Source: Synaphobranchus kaupii (Eukaryota; Chordata; Actinopteri; Anguilliformes; Synaphobranchidae). Taken from it: a DNA stretch of 64,000 nt. Numbering within the stretch: the first letter of the stretch is position 1; the number at the start of each line of letters is the position of its first letter. The notes beneath the pieces are model-generated. The model was not told where the DNA came from. It saw nothing but the letters and a program-made list of their open reading frames with translations, and made no database searches. Shown here piece by piece: positions 13,235 to 26,025 of this stretch. The stretch lies in contig CM056377.1 of assembly GCA_029718625.1 (NCBI GenBank), positions 39,370,699-39,434,698 of the forward strand, written 5' to 3'. The position numbers were made by a program, and so were the translations under genes.

Positions 13235-13596
13235 CTTCAGCTTCAAATTGTCAATGGCAATCACCTGGTTGCCAATTAGTAAAGAATGGCACCTGGCTGC
13301 TTCTTTCAGGTAGTCTAAGGCCTGAGCCCTATGGGAACATGTTTTTCCATCCCAACTGCAGTTCCCACTCCCAATGCACAAAATAGCAGCTATTTCTTAA
13401 AGGGAAAAATCTCATCTTAAAGGGGCAAACCTCTGTATCCTTTGTAATATTACACTATTTTTAATGCTTTGATAGGAAGATAGTGTTATTGAACTCCAAA
13501 TGAATGATAACACAATTCATTGCAGCATCTGTACAGTTGCTAAATAAATTAAAGTTAACAATCAGTACCCTGAATTAAAAAAAAAGGCAAACTGAT

Positions 13597-16500
13597 TGTA
13601 ATGGGGCGTGACGTGTGAGGAAGGAGGAGCCAAACGCAGCAAGGGGATTCTTAAAGCCCTAGGACCATTAAGGCGGGAAACCCCGCAGATAAGGGAGGAG
13701 ACAATAACAACGAACACGCCTACAGACACTACCAACCGACTTACTGTCACACGCCCATAAGTGGAAGCGCAAGGACAGGTCTCTGAATAGCCAGAAATAA
13801 TAAGCGCCCTGTCTCGGTAACGAGACACATAAGAACGGACGAGTAGCGTAAAGGCACAAATAAATAAACAGTCAACAAATATTGCAGAATGATACGATAG
13901 ATTAAGAGGAGGCGAAAGAACAGAGATAACGTTCCGTGGCTACTTCTATAAACTAGCAGTCACATGCAGAACATAAACATTTTACAGGCGAGCCGACGGA
14001 GCACCGCAGTCCCATAGCCTTACCAGCAACATGACTAAGCTTAAAATAGAAAGCCACGCCCAAACCTCTCAGAAAGGAGAAATGTAACGAGGCGAAGGAA
14101 CAGATAATTAATGTTCCAAGGCTTAGATTGAGGCTCGCAGTCACACGCAAACATGTCCACAACATTGCCCGGTCTCCCAATGAGACGACATGCACCGAAG
14201 GGCGAACAGAACTACAGTTCCACACAGAATCGCCCAAATCTCCATACACAGAGAAAAAGCACAAAAGACGAAAGGACAGCTGCACCGAAATTATCGGCTA
14301 TCTGACTAGCACAAGCACAAACACAAATACAAACCCTGCCTCTCAGTAAAGGGAAATGTAACGAGGCGAACAGGAACAGAGATTTAACGTTCCATGGCTA
14401 GATTAATAGGCTCGCAGTCAAATGCAGAAAACAAAGGGGTAAACACCCGATCTCCCAGGAGAGAGAAACATTTTACAGGTGAGCCGACGGAGCATCGTCG
14501 TCCCATAACTTTACTTATCCAAAATGACTAACGCAAGCTTAATTAAACACACGCCCTAGCCTCTCAGTAAAGGAATATGTAACGAGGCGAAGGAACCGAG
14601 AACAGACGTTCCCATGCTACACGCAGTCATACACAAACATGTCCACAACCTCGCCCAAACTCCAAACAAGGAGAAACATACCCGGAAACCGAACAGAACA
14701 ACAGTTCCGAACAAAATCGTCCCGTAGGTAAAAAGGACGGAGGACAGCTGTAACAAAAGACCAACGCAAAAATAGCACGACAGCCTCTCAATATAAATAA
14801 AAACCCTGACTCACAACAAAGAGGAGCGTAGTCCACGAGAAGGAGACAAAACAGGGAATAAACGTACCAAAGCTACTCACTGGCTCACCGTAACACGGAA
14901 ATGAGTAGAAGCAAATGCCAGGACTCTCAGTAGGAACCAATCACAGGCGAAAATGGAACAAAGAACAGCTACTCTATACTTCTACGAGCTAAGCAACCAA
15001 GTAGAAGCGAAACGCCCGATCTCCCTATGAGACGAAATGCACCGAAGGGCGAACAGAACTACAGTTCCAAACAGAATCGCCCAAATCTCCATACACGGAG
15101 AAAAAGCCATAAACTGTATAAAAATATGGACAAAGCCACTGTGACGTCACCCATTGCCTTTCCACGGCCTCGTAAAAACTGAATTGAAGCTCGGAAGTCT
15201 TTTGCGCCTGCTCCGTGGAGCCGAAGTGACCTTGGCTTGGAGCAGGGTCAACCGGATATGGCCCGGGCACAGTATGATTGACAGTTCGGGGTAGAGAAGC
15301 CACAGAACTATAAAGCCCACAGAACTATATAAAGCCCATGACCTGACCAAACCCACCATTTTGCAAAACAAACTCACGGTAAACTTCCTTAAGTTGCTAA
15401 TGTTTTATAATATAACATTTAATTTTCATCCTTTTACTGTGTCATTTATTCGCATTGAATGTGTGGTATTCGTCACATAATTAACGTTCATTCAGTTATC
15501 TTCCATTTATATTCAGCTAACATCAGCTAATTTGATTAGCTAGATAGCATACCAGCTGAGCTCGGTAGCCAAGCTAGGCGCAATGCATCACCACCATTGC
15601 TAACCGCTAATTAACTCGACTGTGGCAGAGCAGTCTGTCACGGTTTGCCGCAGCATGAAACCTCGTTCTGAAAACTCTTCCAGATAAAGTGGGGATTAAG
15701 GTTAGTGGGTTCACACGCTAGCTAAAAGCACAGTAGCTACATCGTAGCTGGCATTAACTTTCATCTGCATCCTGTAACCTAATCACAAACATTTACAAAC
15801 GCAGACTCCGTATTATTTTCCGATAAATTATTGGTTTTATTTTAAACATCCCCGTATCGAGTCAGTACGAACATACCGCTAACACTTTGGCTCTATTCCC
15901 CGCACATTTTCGTAATTTTTGGGACCTAAAAAAATGATCCAGGTGTAGAAATATCCGGTTAGATTTCTAGCTAGAGCAGCTGGCTAACGTTAGTAACGTT
16001 AGCTAGGCAATCACGGTAGCTAGCGAACTTATATGGCCAGTCAGCAAGGATTACTTGACAGCAAGGATAACTGTTAAATTAAAATGGCTTGCCATAAGCT
16101 ATCATTAGCTTGCTAGCTAAATGTTAAAACGACTTGCCGTGAGATATCGTTAGCTTGCTAGCTAGCTAACCCAGCATTGCTAAGCAATGGTAACATTCAT
16201 GACAGGGGAGTACAGGGGGAGTACATAACAGGGGGCTATTGCGTACGGGAGGAGTTGGAATAGCTAAATTAATATCTAAATTGATAAGGTTATACAGGTA
16301 TGGAGCAATTGATTTGAGGTATTTAACCCATAGTTTGGCTGCTTGCTCCGAGACACTGGGCCTGTAGTGTAGCTGCAACATCCCCTTCTGTCTCATCTTA
16401 CGAAACAGTATTTTTTTTCGTAGTAGACACATCATAGCTCGCTCCAACCAAAATGAATATGTGATGACAAACATGTTGAAGATGAGCGGGTAAGGCACTC

Positions 16501-17259
16501 AATTTATTATGCTACTAACTGCGTCCACAAAACAACAGCTTGTTCACGGTAGGCTACTAAGGAATGTTCTCCATCGACTTCCACTCAAAAATACAGCTCG
16601 TCTCCCTGTCCCAAGCATAGACTGTATAAAAATAGGTCCCGCCCCTCCGAGTGAGGGCAGTGAGAACCATATAGAACCTATCCCAGGACTCAACCTGTCC
16701 CTCTGATTGGTCCTGAACAAATGTTATTACCCTGTCCAAACGACACAATATTTTAAAAAATCAGCACATGCACAGGCATTAGATGAAGGAAAGGCACCTA
16801 TTGCAATTAAATTTTTTTGTGTAAAAAATTTATTGACTGAGTAGTTTTGAGCTTCAAAACGAAAGCCCAGTCTTGGCCCCTTGGAAAAAGCACAAAAAGG
16901 CGAAATAGAGCAAAGATCCGTGGTCCCATACTTCTACGAGATAAGTAACTACCAAGCCAGCAAGAAATAAGCCCTGCCTCAACAAAGAGACGTTAAAATA
17001 GGCGAGTAGCCCAAATGGTACGAGTAACTCACAGCCAACAAAAACACCACAGTACAAAACAATGAACAAACAATCTCGAAGCCCCGAACGAAGGAAACGG
17101 GAGGCTTAAATATCTCAAGGTGACCACGCACAGGTGTGCACGATAACAGAAGCTCCGCAATCCACGCAGGACGGAGCAAGCATCCACCAAAAGGGTAGCG
17201 CCCTCGCGTGGCCACCAAGGAAAACGACCGCATAGGGAAAAGGGTTAAAAACCATGACA
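13597..17259 (-). mobile_element. LTR-like element with internal repeat units, split by a later insertion
   Basis: The boundaries are TGTAATGG on the left and CCATGACA on the right. The flanks are a perfect 5-bp duplication CTGAT (13592-13596 and 17260-17264). Read on the minus strand it starts TGTCATGG and ends CCATTACA, the TG..CA form of an LTR. Removing the 1,776-bp insertion at 15108-16883 plus one 8-bp duplication leaves about 1.88 kb. Inside are several diverged units beginning near 13900, 14085, 14350, 14575 and 14860 (AACGAGGCGAAGGAAC) and units near 14170 and 15030 (GAAGGGCGAACAGAAC). No open reading frame of retroelement type remains. It is most likely a solo LTR with expanded internal repeats. 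Confidence 0.75.
15108..16883. mobile_element. Insertion inside the LTR-like element, 8-bp target duplication
   Basis: The insertion is flanked by a perfect 8-bp duplication GAAAAAGC (15100-15107 and 16884-16891). Joining the flanks restores a sequence that matches a neighbouring repeat unit of the host element at about 14235-14270, which proves the insertion. An 8-bp duplication and CA-starting ends suggest hAT or a related superfamily, but the terminal repeats match poorly beyond CA. The left part (ACTGTATAAAAATATGG, then GTGACGTCACCCATTG) resembles a dispersed fish repeat. A second ACTGTATAAAAATA lies at about 16620. No transposase is readable. Confidence 0.7.
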
Positions 17260-17264
17260 CTGAT

Positions 17265-20200
17265 GAAAAAAAAAAAAAATGGGGTGGTTGCACAAAAAGT
17301 GACACCATTTTATAAACCAAGTTATTTATTTATAAATAATAAGCTATAGATTGTGTCTCGGGTTTAGTGCTCAGTGTCTGAATACTAAAAATAACTTTCA
17401 TTGTACTGGCCTTTGATTCTAAGGAGCCTTGATCCAGAGTCATTAGTCATAGGTTTCTAGCTCACAGCTGGCATTACAGCGACATCTGGATTGCGAAGCC
17501 AATGATGTCTTCTTACTATTGATCCTAATGATAGCAGTTTGAATGTCAGTCAGTCAACTGTGATTTATCTCTCTGACTATCGGAGATGTTCACATGGATG
17601 TTTAATTCAGCCATAATTTCCACAGCAAACTACCTGCATTACCTCTGTTCTTATCAATCTGGCTCTGAAGTCTATCTTTAGGTAGGTTTTGTATATATAC
17701 TTGGTGTAACGATGATTGATCTGGTGTCTTTCCGCTAACACACCTATTCTTGAGATGTTACCCTGCCCCCCAGCGTTAGATGATGTGCAATACGAGCCTT
17801 TTAGTTTGCAGTCCTGAGGCCATAAATAGACCATTATCTATGAAGCCAGACACAGGCAGCTGACCTATGTTATCATACAGTACCTTTGTAGAAACAACAG
17901 GTGGTAGTTATGTCAGTCATAGTAGATTGGCTTGCACAGAACACAGGAAGGGAAAAATAAACACGAATAATCTACAATATTCCTGACCTTTCCGCCTTCT
18001 TGACACGCCTTCGCACACAAACTGAGCAAAACCTCTGCTTTGCTGGCTTCAGTTACTGGGCAATTATCACACATTTTCTGTAAGTTTGCAACCATGAAAC
18101 ACAAAACAGCATGAATGACATGACCTTTAGGCATGACCACTTGAAGACAAGATTAAGCAGAGGAGGTGACACTCTTTTTGATTGATAGACTGAAATATAT
18201 ATTAAAGGATAGCCATTTTTCAACCCAAACCTTATTAAAAGGTTGTTTCCCATCATTTATAATCGTGCAGAGCACAACCTCACTGATAGCTGATAGCTTT
18301 ATTATCAAGAAATTTACTTTTTAACTTGTGGGTTTCAACCGGGGTTCCATGGGGCAAGTAGGTAGGCCTTCAAAAACCATGATAAATCTCCTTTTAGAAA
18401 ACACTAAATGATAAATGGTAAATTGCGACATATGGGACCATCTCTAGTCAGCTGGCAAATATATTTGTTTTCTCACACTCAGGATAAAAAAAAATCTTGA
18501 AAGCTTGGAGGTATCCCTTAGTTACAAAGCAGGAGATGACACATCAAAAGGCAGATGCATTGGAGAATTGATGTAGCTACAATGACTGCCAATGGTGGTA
18601 ACCAGTTAGCTACCATAAATGGATGTGGCTGTTTGTCATTGGACTGGAGAAGTCACAACTATGAAGTTACAAGCCTGGAAGCAAATAACAACCTTAGCTT
18701 GCTATTCCTTTAGTTTTATAAACCAACCTTCTTATAAAACCATCATTGCAAAGGTATTGTTTAGCTAGCTAACTAGCTAATGTTCATTGAACAAATGGTA
18801 TGAAGAAGATAAATTGTTAACTAGCTAGACAATTTTTCACGGTCTTGCAAAGTCAAGAAAATCTAAAGATCATTATGGCATGCCAATTCAGCAATTCTCC
18901 AGTGACAAAGCTGGATCAATTTCTTAAATCAAATTTTATGTGCACACAAACATATAGAAAATGTAACTAATCTAGCTAGATATAAATTTCAAATCCAGCT
19001 TGTTGGAGTGGATTAGCTGGTATAGTTAGCTACAAAACTGATATGAATTTATTAAGCTAGAAAACATCTCATAAGTAAAAGAAAGCCTTTTTTAAAGTTA
19101 ATACTAGTAATAAGTGCCTAGGTAGTTATATAATTTGATCAGTTTCATTTTTCTTTATAGACAAAAAAATATATAATGAGTTGATATGGGTTTTTGAGGA
19201 TTATAAGGGCTGACTTTCTAGAGCTCAGAACAAATGCTGGTCATCAAAACTAAAGTACGTAAACATTTATTACCATGTTGACTGGGCTCATAGTAGACAA
19301 GATTCAACCATTGAAGCACCAGATGTGACTGACACATATTTTAATGTTAGTGAAATGCTATTGTTTTTTAAAACAGGTATTTGAAGTATTATGCAAGAGT
19401 ATACCTGAGGATTGTTAACTATTTTAATCGCTAGCGAAATAGCTAGCAAACAGGTGTTCTTGCTGGTTACCTTGTCTTTATTGTGTTCACAGTCTGATAC
19501 TCTGAAGGGGTGAGGCAGGGGGAGGGGGTGGGTTTGTCTAACTGCCTGGTGTTTTGTGGTTTCTTATGCTTTCTCCAAAATCCTGGGAGGCCTTCAGGAC
19601 CATGGAGTGGTTGCCTCACCTACACGCATGCACAGCTGAGGTTGATTGGTATGGCCAACTTTTGCTTGTTGCCTTTTGTCAGGATGGCTATGAATGCACT
19701 ACGTGCTGTTCCTATGGCAAGATTTTTGCAGACAGATGAAAAAAAAGAAAGAAAAAAAAACCTTGTTCTTAACGATTTGTGCAAGTTCAAAGTAAGCGTT
19801 TCTTATTTACACAAGGATTTATAATGAAGAATGTTATTCAAATTCCATAACAACAGGCCCAGGAAAATTGAGAATAACTGCTTCAGGAATGAAATATCCA
19901 TGGTAAATCCAATAACTGTTTCAAAGTGCTTTATAGTGGGCAATTTGAACAGCGAACAAGTTATTATTGACAAGAATCAAGTGACTTGTTCAAAAGATAT
20001 TGCCATTTTTACTATACCTACAGAAAAATGAAAATACGGTGGGTTTTCATTTTTCATCTTCATAAACTTCCAATCAGAAACTTTTTATTTTTTTATTATT
20101 ATTCTTAAAAGCATCAGATAGGGGGTGGGCCTTGTTTCATTAAATTTTTTTCATTTTACACTAATGGTTGTAAAGAACATCATGGTTTTTGAGTGCTGCC

Positions 20201-21240
20201 TTACAGATGCAGCTAGCTAACTAAGGGGATTCATGGCAGGGTTGAGATAAAGGCTGACTGAGACACAGTGCAAAGGAATGCATTTCATTGCAGTTCATGT
20301 TTGGACAACCTACATCATATGCATTCCAAGTTCATAAACAATATACTATGAAATTTCGGAATATTATTTTAATATGCAATCTTATAAAAATATCAACATT
20401 TTTATCAGAATATTTTTATGTGTGTACTTTTACATTTTCTTGTCCCTAATGTGTCCTCTTCAGCAATAAATAATTTCGAAACACTTCAACATCAGACAAA
20501 GGCAAAGTGCTCAAAATGTCAAATAAAAACAAAAAAGTTGACGAAAAGCCATCTAGTTGTCTAGCCAATCGAGCTGTTCTGTTTAGATATCTGACCTAAT
20601 TATTTCACAATGTAGATAAAGCTAATTAAGCTACAATATTAAACCAGCGAATACGCTGGCTATAATGCAAAGTCTTTCACCTGGTGAACCTACTACTGGC
20701 AAAAATTAAGCACCACAACCGAGCAGCATTTATTCAAGCCATATTCAAGCCAAGCCTTGGCTAGTTGGAACAGCTGACAGTTTCACTGTCTGCCTCTGCC
20801 CCAGCAGCCAGGACCATAAAGCTGTATGTTATCTACAGCAGTAAACAAGGAGGAGGGACAGGGCCTCCATATACAACAGACGAGCACCACTAGACACAAA
20901 TACAGAGAAGAAGAACTGCCTTCATGCCAAATTGTCCACACTGAGATAGCACCATCTGAGGGTATACAGTATGTACACTAGAACGAACATAATACACCCT
21001 GTGTGACTGTAGAACACAACAAAGTGGTCTAAAAAGTGTTTTAGTGTTTTTTTCATTTATTTCGGGTGCAGAGTTTCTGGTTATTTCTTTTTTCCCTCTC
21101 TAAATTCCACAAAAAGCCATATTTTGATAGATTTGTGTGGTCTTTGAAGTAATCGGTAGATAATTTTTTTTCAGTCAGCAGTCCTGTGGGTTCAAAAACA
21201 TTAATTTTTTGCCACACTGCCACAAAAATACACACTGTTC
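17265..21240. other. Non-coding stretch, nothing recognised
   Basis: This is AT-rich sequence with many CTAGCTA/GCTAGCTA clusters (for example 18765-18830), and no exon or bounded element that I can support. Confidence 0.5.
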
Positions 21241-21247
21241 AGGTTGA

Positions 21248-21296
21248 GGTCTTTGACTGTAACACTTACCAATCATAAGTGTTACAGTCAAAGACC
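21248..21296. repeat. Perfect 21-bp hairpin
   Basis: Arms 21248-21268 and 21276-21296 are exact reverse complements with a 7-nt loop (CCAATCA). A further 6-bp inverted pair (21241-21246 with 21298-21303) extends it past a small bulge. Confidence 0.9.
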
Positions 21297-21321
21297 ACAA
21301 CCTCAACACTTTACAACATCA

Positions 21322-21539
21322 AATTACATTTCAGAATTTAGCAGGCGCTCTTATCCTGAACGACTTACAGAGATTACATTTTTTTTTTTTTTTTACTACA
21401 TACAATCCATTTACACAGCTGGATATTTTACTAAAGCAATTCAGGTTAAGTACCCTGCTCAAGGGTACAAGGGCAGCACCCCAGCTGGGAATCGAACACG
21501 CTACCTTTCCAATTTCCCAACATCATACTACACTGCCAT
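21322..21539 (-). mobile_element. V-type SINE copy, minus orientation
   Basis: The right end matches the tRNA-like head of the SINE at 22941-23164 (GTAGTATGATG, then a degenerate B box). The middle carries the conserved CAGCTGGATAT and CAAGGGTACAAGGGCAG blocks. The left end carries the L2-like tail (CGCTCTTATCCTGAACGAC on the plus strand). The copy is diverged, with a poly-T expansion at about 21380. Confidence 0.85.
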
Positions 21540-21997
21540 CATAACGGGAAACATAGATTCCACATTACTAGGGATTCGGGATGTAGCAATATTGCTCATT
21601 TGTTAGACGCTTGGTAAATCATGACAAGAACATTATGCTGCCCTGAACATGTTTACTGTTTGGAGAAGGAAAGCGTTCCTGTGGGAAACCCCAGGACCTG
21701 GTCGGTACAGCATTTACATAGGAAACTTGTTTTAGGCCTACTCCAGAGAGTTGCGCCGTGATGTGACAGATGCCAATGGATCATGTGAAGGCACTCGCTG
21801 AGGGTTAATCCCTTTTGGAATGCTAGCTAAATCCATGGTCTCTGACCCTCCCAGCCACATCCATTTTCCCATAACTTTACATACTGCACCAGCTGGAGGA
21901 GTGTCACATGATCACTGTAAGCAGTGACGGCGCCAGGAACTTTTCTCTCCCTGGGCTAAGGGTGGGCTAGGTCAATACATGGGGGTGCTAAGGTTAG

Positions 21998-22896
21998 CTG
22001 TGTTTCCCCCAGGATGGCATTTGTGTGTGCGCCGGGGGGGCTGCACAAGTGGCAGAGCATCCATACAACAGTCAGAATTGTATAATTCTGTAAATTGAAA
22101 TGGCATTATAAATGTCATTTGGCTTCATCAATACGAGTACTTAAAAATATCAGACATCAAAGAAAAGAATACACCGGAAAATAATGAAAAAGGATGTGAG
22201 AAGAGAGGATAAATTATCAGTGTAACGTTATGTCAAAAAAGATGGCTAAAATGTCGTTGTTTAACCGCTGCTCTGTGATTGGGAAATTTAGGAGTTTCAT
22301 TATCTAACGAAGATCGCAAACTTTACTTATGAGTTAGTTACGCTCCTTGGCGTGTTTCATAAACTGCACCGTAACGTTTGCGTTGGTTTCTGTCTTGTCA
22401 GAACAGCTTCCACTGTCACCATTCTCCCCCATTTAATTTAGGCTTAGCTTATACATTTAGCTACATGGAATTAATATGAGATCTTTAACGTTACCTGACC
22501 ATTTTTTGGAGGCAAGCTCTTCTAATTAGCTGAAGTCGAGATGACGATGATTGAAAATGATCATTTAGCTAATTTAGGTTAGTTATTCGCTTTCCAAATC
22601 TACTCATCTGTGCATGGCCAAGCAGCCAATGTTGTGAGATTAGTCTACCGCCAATCAAAACACTATAGTTTACACTTGGGAGTTGCTACCTAGGGAGGTC
22701 CACACACTCCACAAATCTGTTGAGTAGTTGATCATTTCCGAAGACGGATCACATGGAGAGCTTATGCGAACACATTTTCTATTGATTTTAAAATGATAGT
22801 AAATTAGTTTTCAAACAATGACGTTTCCATTTAATATTTTTTAACGTGGTGGCGAACTCTGTAGGCCTGATGTATTGTAGGCTATGGGAAACACTG
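21998..22896 (-). mobile_element. Inner hAT-like element, copy 1
   Basis: The right end reads GGGAAACACTG and the left end CTGTGTTTCCC, an inverted pair typical of hAT termini. Large parts are homologous in reverse orientation to 36971-37485: both carry TTTGAAAACTAATTT, TTCGCATAA and ATTCTGACTGTTGT in the same relative order. No matching 8-bp duplication is visible at these exact edges, so the precise limits are uncertain. Confidence 0.65.
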
Positions 22897-22940
22897 GTTT
22901 GCTAATGTTAGAAATCGGTTTACGTTATTGTGTCATTTGC

Positions 22941-23164
22941 GGCAGTGTAGTATAATGGTTAAGGCACTAGCCTTGTAACTGAAAGGTTGCAGGTTCGATT
23001 CCCAGGTAGGACACTGCCGTTGTACCCTGGAGCAAGGTACTTAACCTGAATTGCTTCAGTATATATCCAGCTGTATAATTGGATAATATATGTAAAAAGA
23101 AATGCTAAAAAGTTGTAAGTCGCTCTGGATAAGAGCGTCTGCTAAATGCCTGTAATGTAATGTA
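22941..23164 (+). mobile_element. V-type SINE, well preserved
   Basis: A tRNA-like head has an A-box-like TATAATGGTTAAGG and a B box GGTTCGATTCC, the internal promoter of RNA polymerase III. It is followed by the conserved central block and the L2-like tail TCGCTCTGGATAAGAGCGT, ending in TGTAA repeats. A short duplication ATTTGC flanks it (22935-22940 and 23165-23170). It is the best copy in the window and is inserted in a hAT element. Confidence 0.9.
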
Positions 23165-23498
23165 ATTTGCGTGAGCTCCACACACCCCCACATCCGTAGC
23201 CTACGTCATAGCATAGGCTACATACGCTGCGTAGCCAGGGTGAATATCAGAAAGGGATTAGAATTGTTGATTTACTTTTATATATTTTTTTATTATAATT
23301 ATAAAAATGTTATTAAAATGCCTGGGGGGGCTAAACTGGGGCTAAGAAACTTTGTGACGGGGCTATAGCACACCCTTGCCCCGGTGTAGCGCCGTCCATG
23401 ACTGTAAGCAATACAAATGCTTTAGTGTAATTTAGCAGACAAATCCTCTCTTCTATAGATGGGTGTCCTCTCAAAGTCGTCAATGGCATTTTACAATA

Positions 23499-23630
23499 CA
23501 AACCCCAATTCCAATAAAGTTGCGGCAGTATGTAAAATGCACATATAAAAGCAGAAAGCAGTGATTTGCAAATTATCTTTTACATAATTTAATTGAAAAC
23601 AGTATGAATAAAAGATATTTAAGGTTTTAC
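23499..23630 (+). mobile_element. Terminal fragment of a common teleost DNA transposon
   Basis: The text AACCCCAATTCCAATAAAG followed by GTGATTTGCAAAT resembles the end of a DNA transposon family that is widespread in fish genomes. The other end is not visible. The family assignment rests on memory of similar repeats. Confidence 0.45.
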
Positions 23631-25935
23631 CTTAACCTTATTGATTTTTGTAAATATATCTATCAAGCTATATATGTTCTGTTTCCAGAACACAGATGGT
23701 ACATAATACATATAAATAATTAAATAATGAAGATTTTGTTTTTATTTCAATTAAACAATCTTTGAATGCCATCAAGGCAGTGTAATAACTAAGCAATGTG
23801 ATACATATGCTAGTAACAGTACTGCAGTAGTCTTTGAGGGTACAAAAATAGCTGAATATGCTGTACCTTAATAGATAAAGTGTGAGCTAGCATTTAACTT
23901 TACATAATAAAGAGAAAAACAAACTCATAAGAGCTGCTCTGTTTGTAATTCCATCATTATCCACAAATCTAAAATATGTACAGTATTTTAATAGACCCTG
24001 GAATATGGATATCTGCGTGGCAATAAATATTCACAAGCCTACTACACTCGTAAAAAAAAAGCGTGAGCACTTAACTGCAGCGGCATTTCCATTCTCGTAA
24101 ACATTGTTTAGATGCACTAATATCAGTTACCATGTGTGAATACAACATAATTACTTTCAAATATTACCGTGACTAATAGCATTTGCAGAAATAGCACGTG
24201 TCACCAATTGAATAACATCAATCTAACATCTGACACTGAATCTGTTTCGCAGGTGACACAAGCCGTGCTAATTAATGGCGAGACCATGTAGCCGCTGCAG
24301 CCAGGACCACCGGAGAATGCAAACTGGGAAAACACAAAACCCTGGTATCCAAAGGAGCAACAAAAATGTAAAGAGAGGAGAGGGGCATTCCAGGGTCACA
24401 CTTGACGCCGGCGAGGTGCTAACTAATGACAGCGGTGAGGAGGCATTAACGCCCCACATGCTAAAGAGTCAGATACGCTGAGAGACACGGCGCTCAGCAA
24501 TGCAGGCATGGCGGACAACTATTAAAAGAGAGCCACTTGAGGCTGACGCCGGGCGGAGAGCAAAAGGGAGGTTTGAGAGCGGGAAACTGAAGCTCCTGGG
24601 ACACATCTGATACAGGAGGAAGGCGAGAACCTTGTGGAAGTTAACTAAATAACTATTTAGGGATTGATGAGGAGACTGGGCGTGGGCTTTCATCGCAGTC
24701 AAACCGTAGCTTAAGCTCTAAGACGACACGGCGCGCGGTAAAGCTGCGAGTGGCACGTTCAGCTTTGGCTTTCGTTTTTTTTTTGTCTCGGGCGCTTTAC
24801 AGCTGCAGGGCGGACAACCGGCTGTCAGGAACAGCAGTCACAGAAATCGCCGTGAATTTCAGCTGCAGCAGATCATAACGCCTGCAAAGGCCCAGATACC
24901 GTCAGAGCGCTGTCCTTGGATTGGTCAAAGCGAGGGCAAAGGTATGCACAGTTTAAAAGTACGCACGGACCTCCGAGGAAAACCTCTGGCTTTGTAGGCC
25001 TACAGTAAATTCAATTTAACATACACACAGAAAAAAAAGTTATTCTCTACCACCTATTTTTACAATTTTATGTGAATGGGTTCATCTATGAATCAAGAAC
25101 AAAATGTGTCCGGAGCAACCCCATGTTGTCAAGATAATTTAAGGTTATGTAGAGTGACGACTATTTTGTCAGTAGTATGTCTGTTTAATTTTTCACCACA
25201 GCAGGAGGGTGAGTTGCTGAGACACAATTTACGCAATCATTTTCAGTCTCCAAACCTGGGAGATTTAAAGAGGCAATGCTGCTTATCTGATAACTTCACT
25301 TTCACCTCTCTGGTTAACGTGTCCCACTTTAAATAATTCAAATTATTCACACGTGCGCGCTAGCTGAAGGCATATCCATTCCCATCAGCAGCAATGACTG
25401 AAGCCCGTCGCATTGCGCCCTGACACAGTCAGCCAGCCCTCTCTCTTTTCAAATATCCGCCTCGGCTAGTTTCCACTGCCCGAGCCCAGCTTCCTTTTGA
25501 GTTCATGTTTAAGAATGAAACGACATGGTAAGGTAACACTCTGTGCCCAAGATTAAAGGGACGATTAAAAGGAAAAGTATCCCTGCAGCTCCATTCAAGG
25601 CCAAAGTATACCTGACCCCAGTGACCCACTTATGCCAGAATACACGTCTCAAGTTACTGGAGTTGGCCCAAGACATTAACCGCCTGCTTTCGGAGTTGCT
25701 GAGATGTGAGGCGTCGTAATGATTGGTGTTTGTGCACGCCGTGCCGGCAGCAGGACTCTGACTGGACTCCAGAGAATGCCATTGCCATGGTGCGGCAGAA
25801 TTCTCCTCACTCCGCGCAGGCCCGTGTGGAAACGACATTTCCATGTGGAGCTCCACGCAGCTGTCCTTTCCACCATGTGAGAGATGAGCGCAGGAGCCAC
25901 AGGGTAGAGGGTTGCTGCTCTACGGCACTTAGGGC

Positions 25936-26025
25936 CTTTAGCGTGTGCAAAACCTTTTAGCACACGCGAAACTAATAACACAACCAATGATCGGTGCAAA
26001 ACAAAAGATTTTGCACACGCTAAAG
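25936..26025. repeat. Inverted repeat, 17-bp arms
   Basis: CTTTAGCGTGTGCAAAA at 25936-25952 is exactly complemented at 26009-26025, with a 56-nt spacer that holds another related GCACACGC motif. It could be a tiny foldback MITE. Confidence 0.8.

Larger units (their letters stand above)
21922..23400. mobile_element. Non-autonomous hAT transposon carrying a SINE
   Basis: The ends are CAGTGACGGCGCCAGG and, inverted, CATGGACGGCGCTACA. They are flanked by a perfect 8-bp duplication ACTGTAAG (21914-21921 and 23401-23408), the hallmark of hAT elements. No transposase frame is present. A SINE (22941-23164) and an apparently separate hAT-like unit (21998-22896) lie inside, so the outer element was once much shorter. 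Confidence 0.85.

Noticed and set aside
22941..23010. tRNA gene
   Set aside because: The A and B boxes belong to the SINE head; no full cloverleaf or clean 3' end exists.
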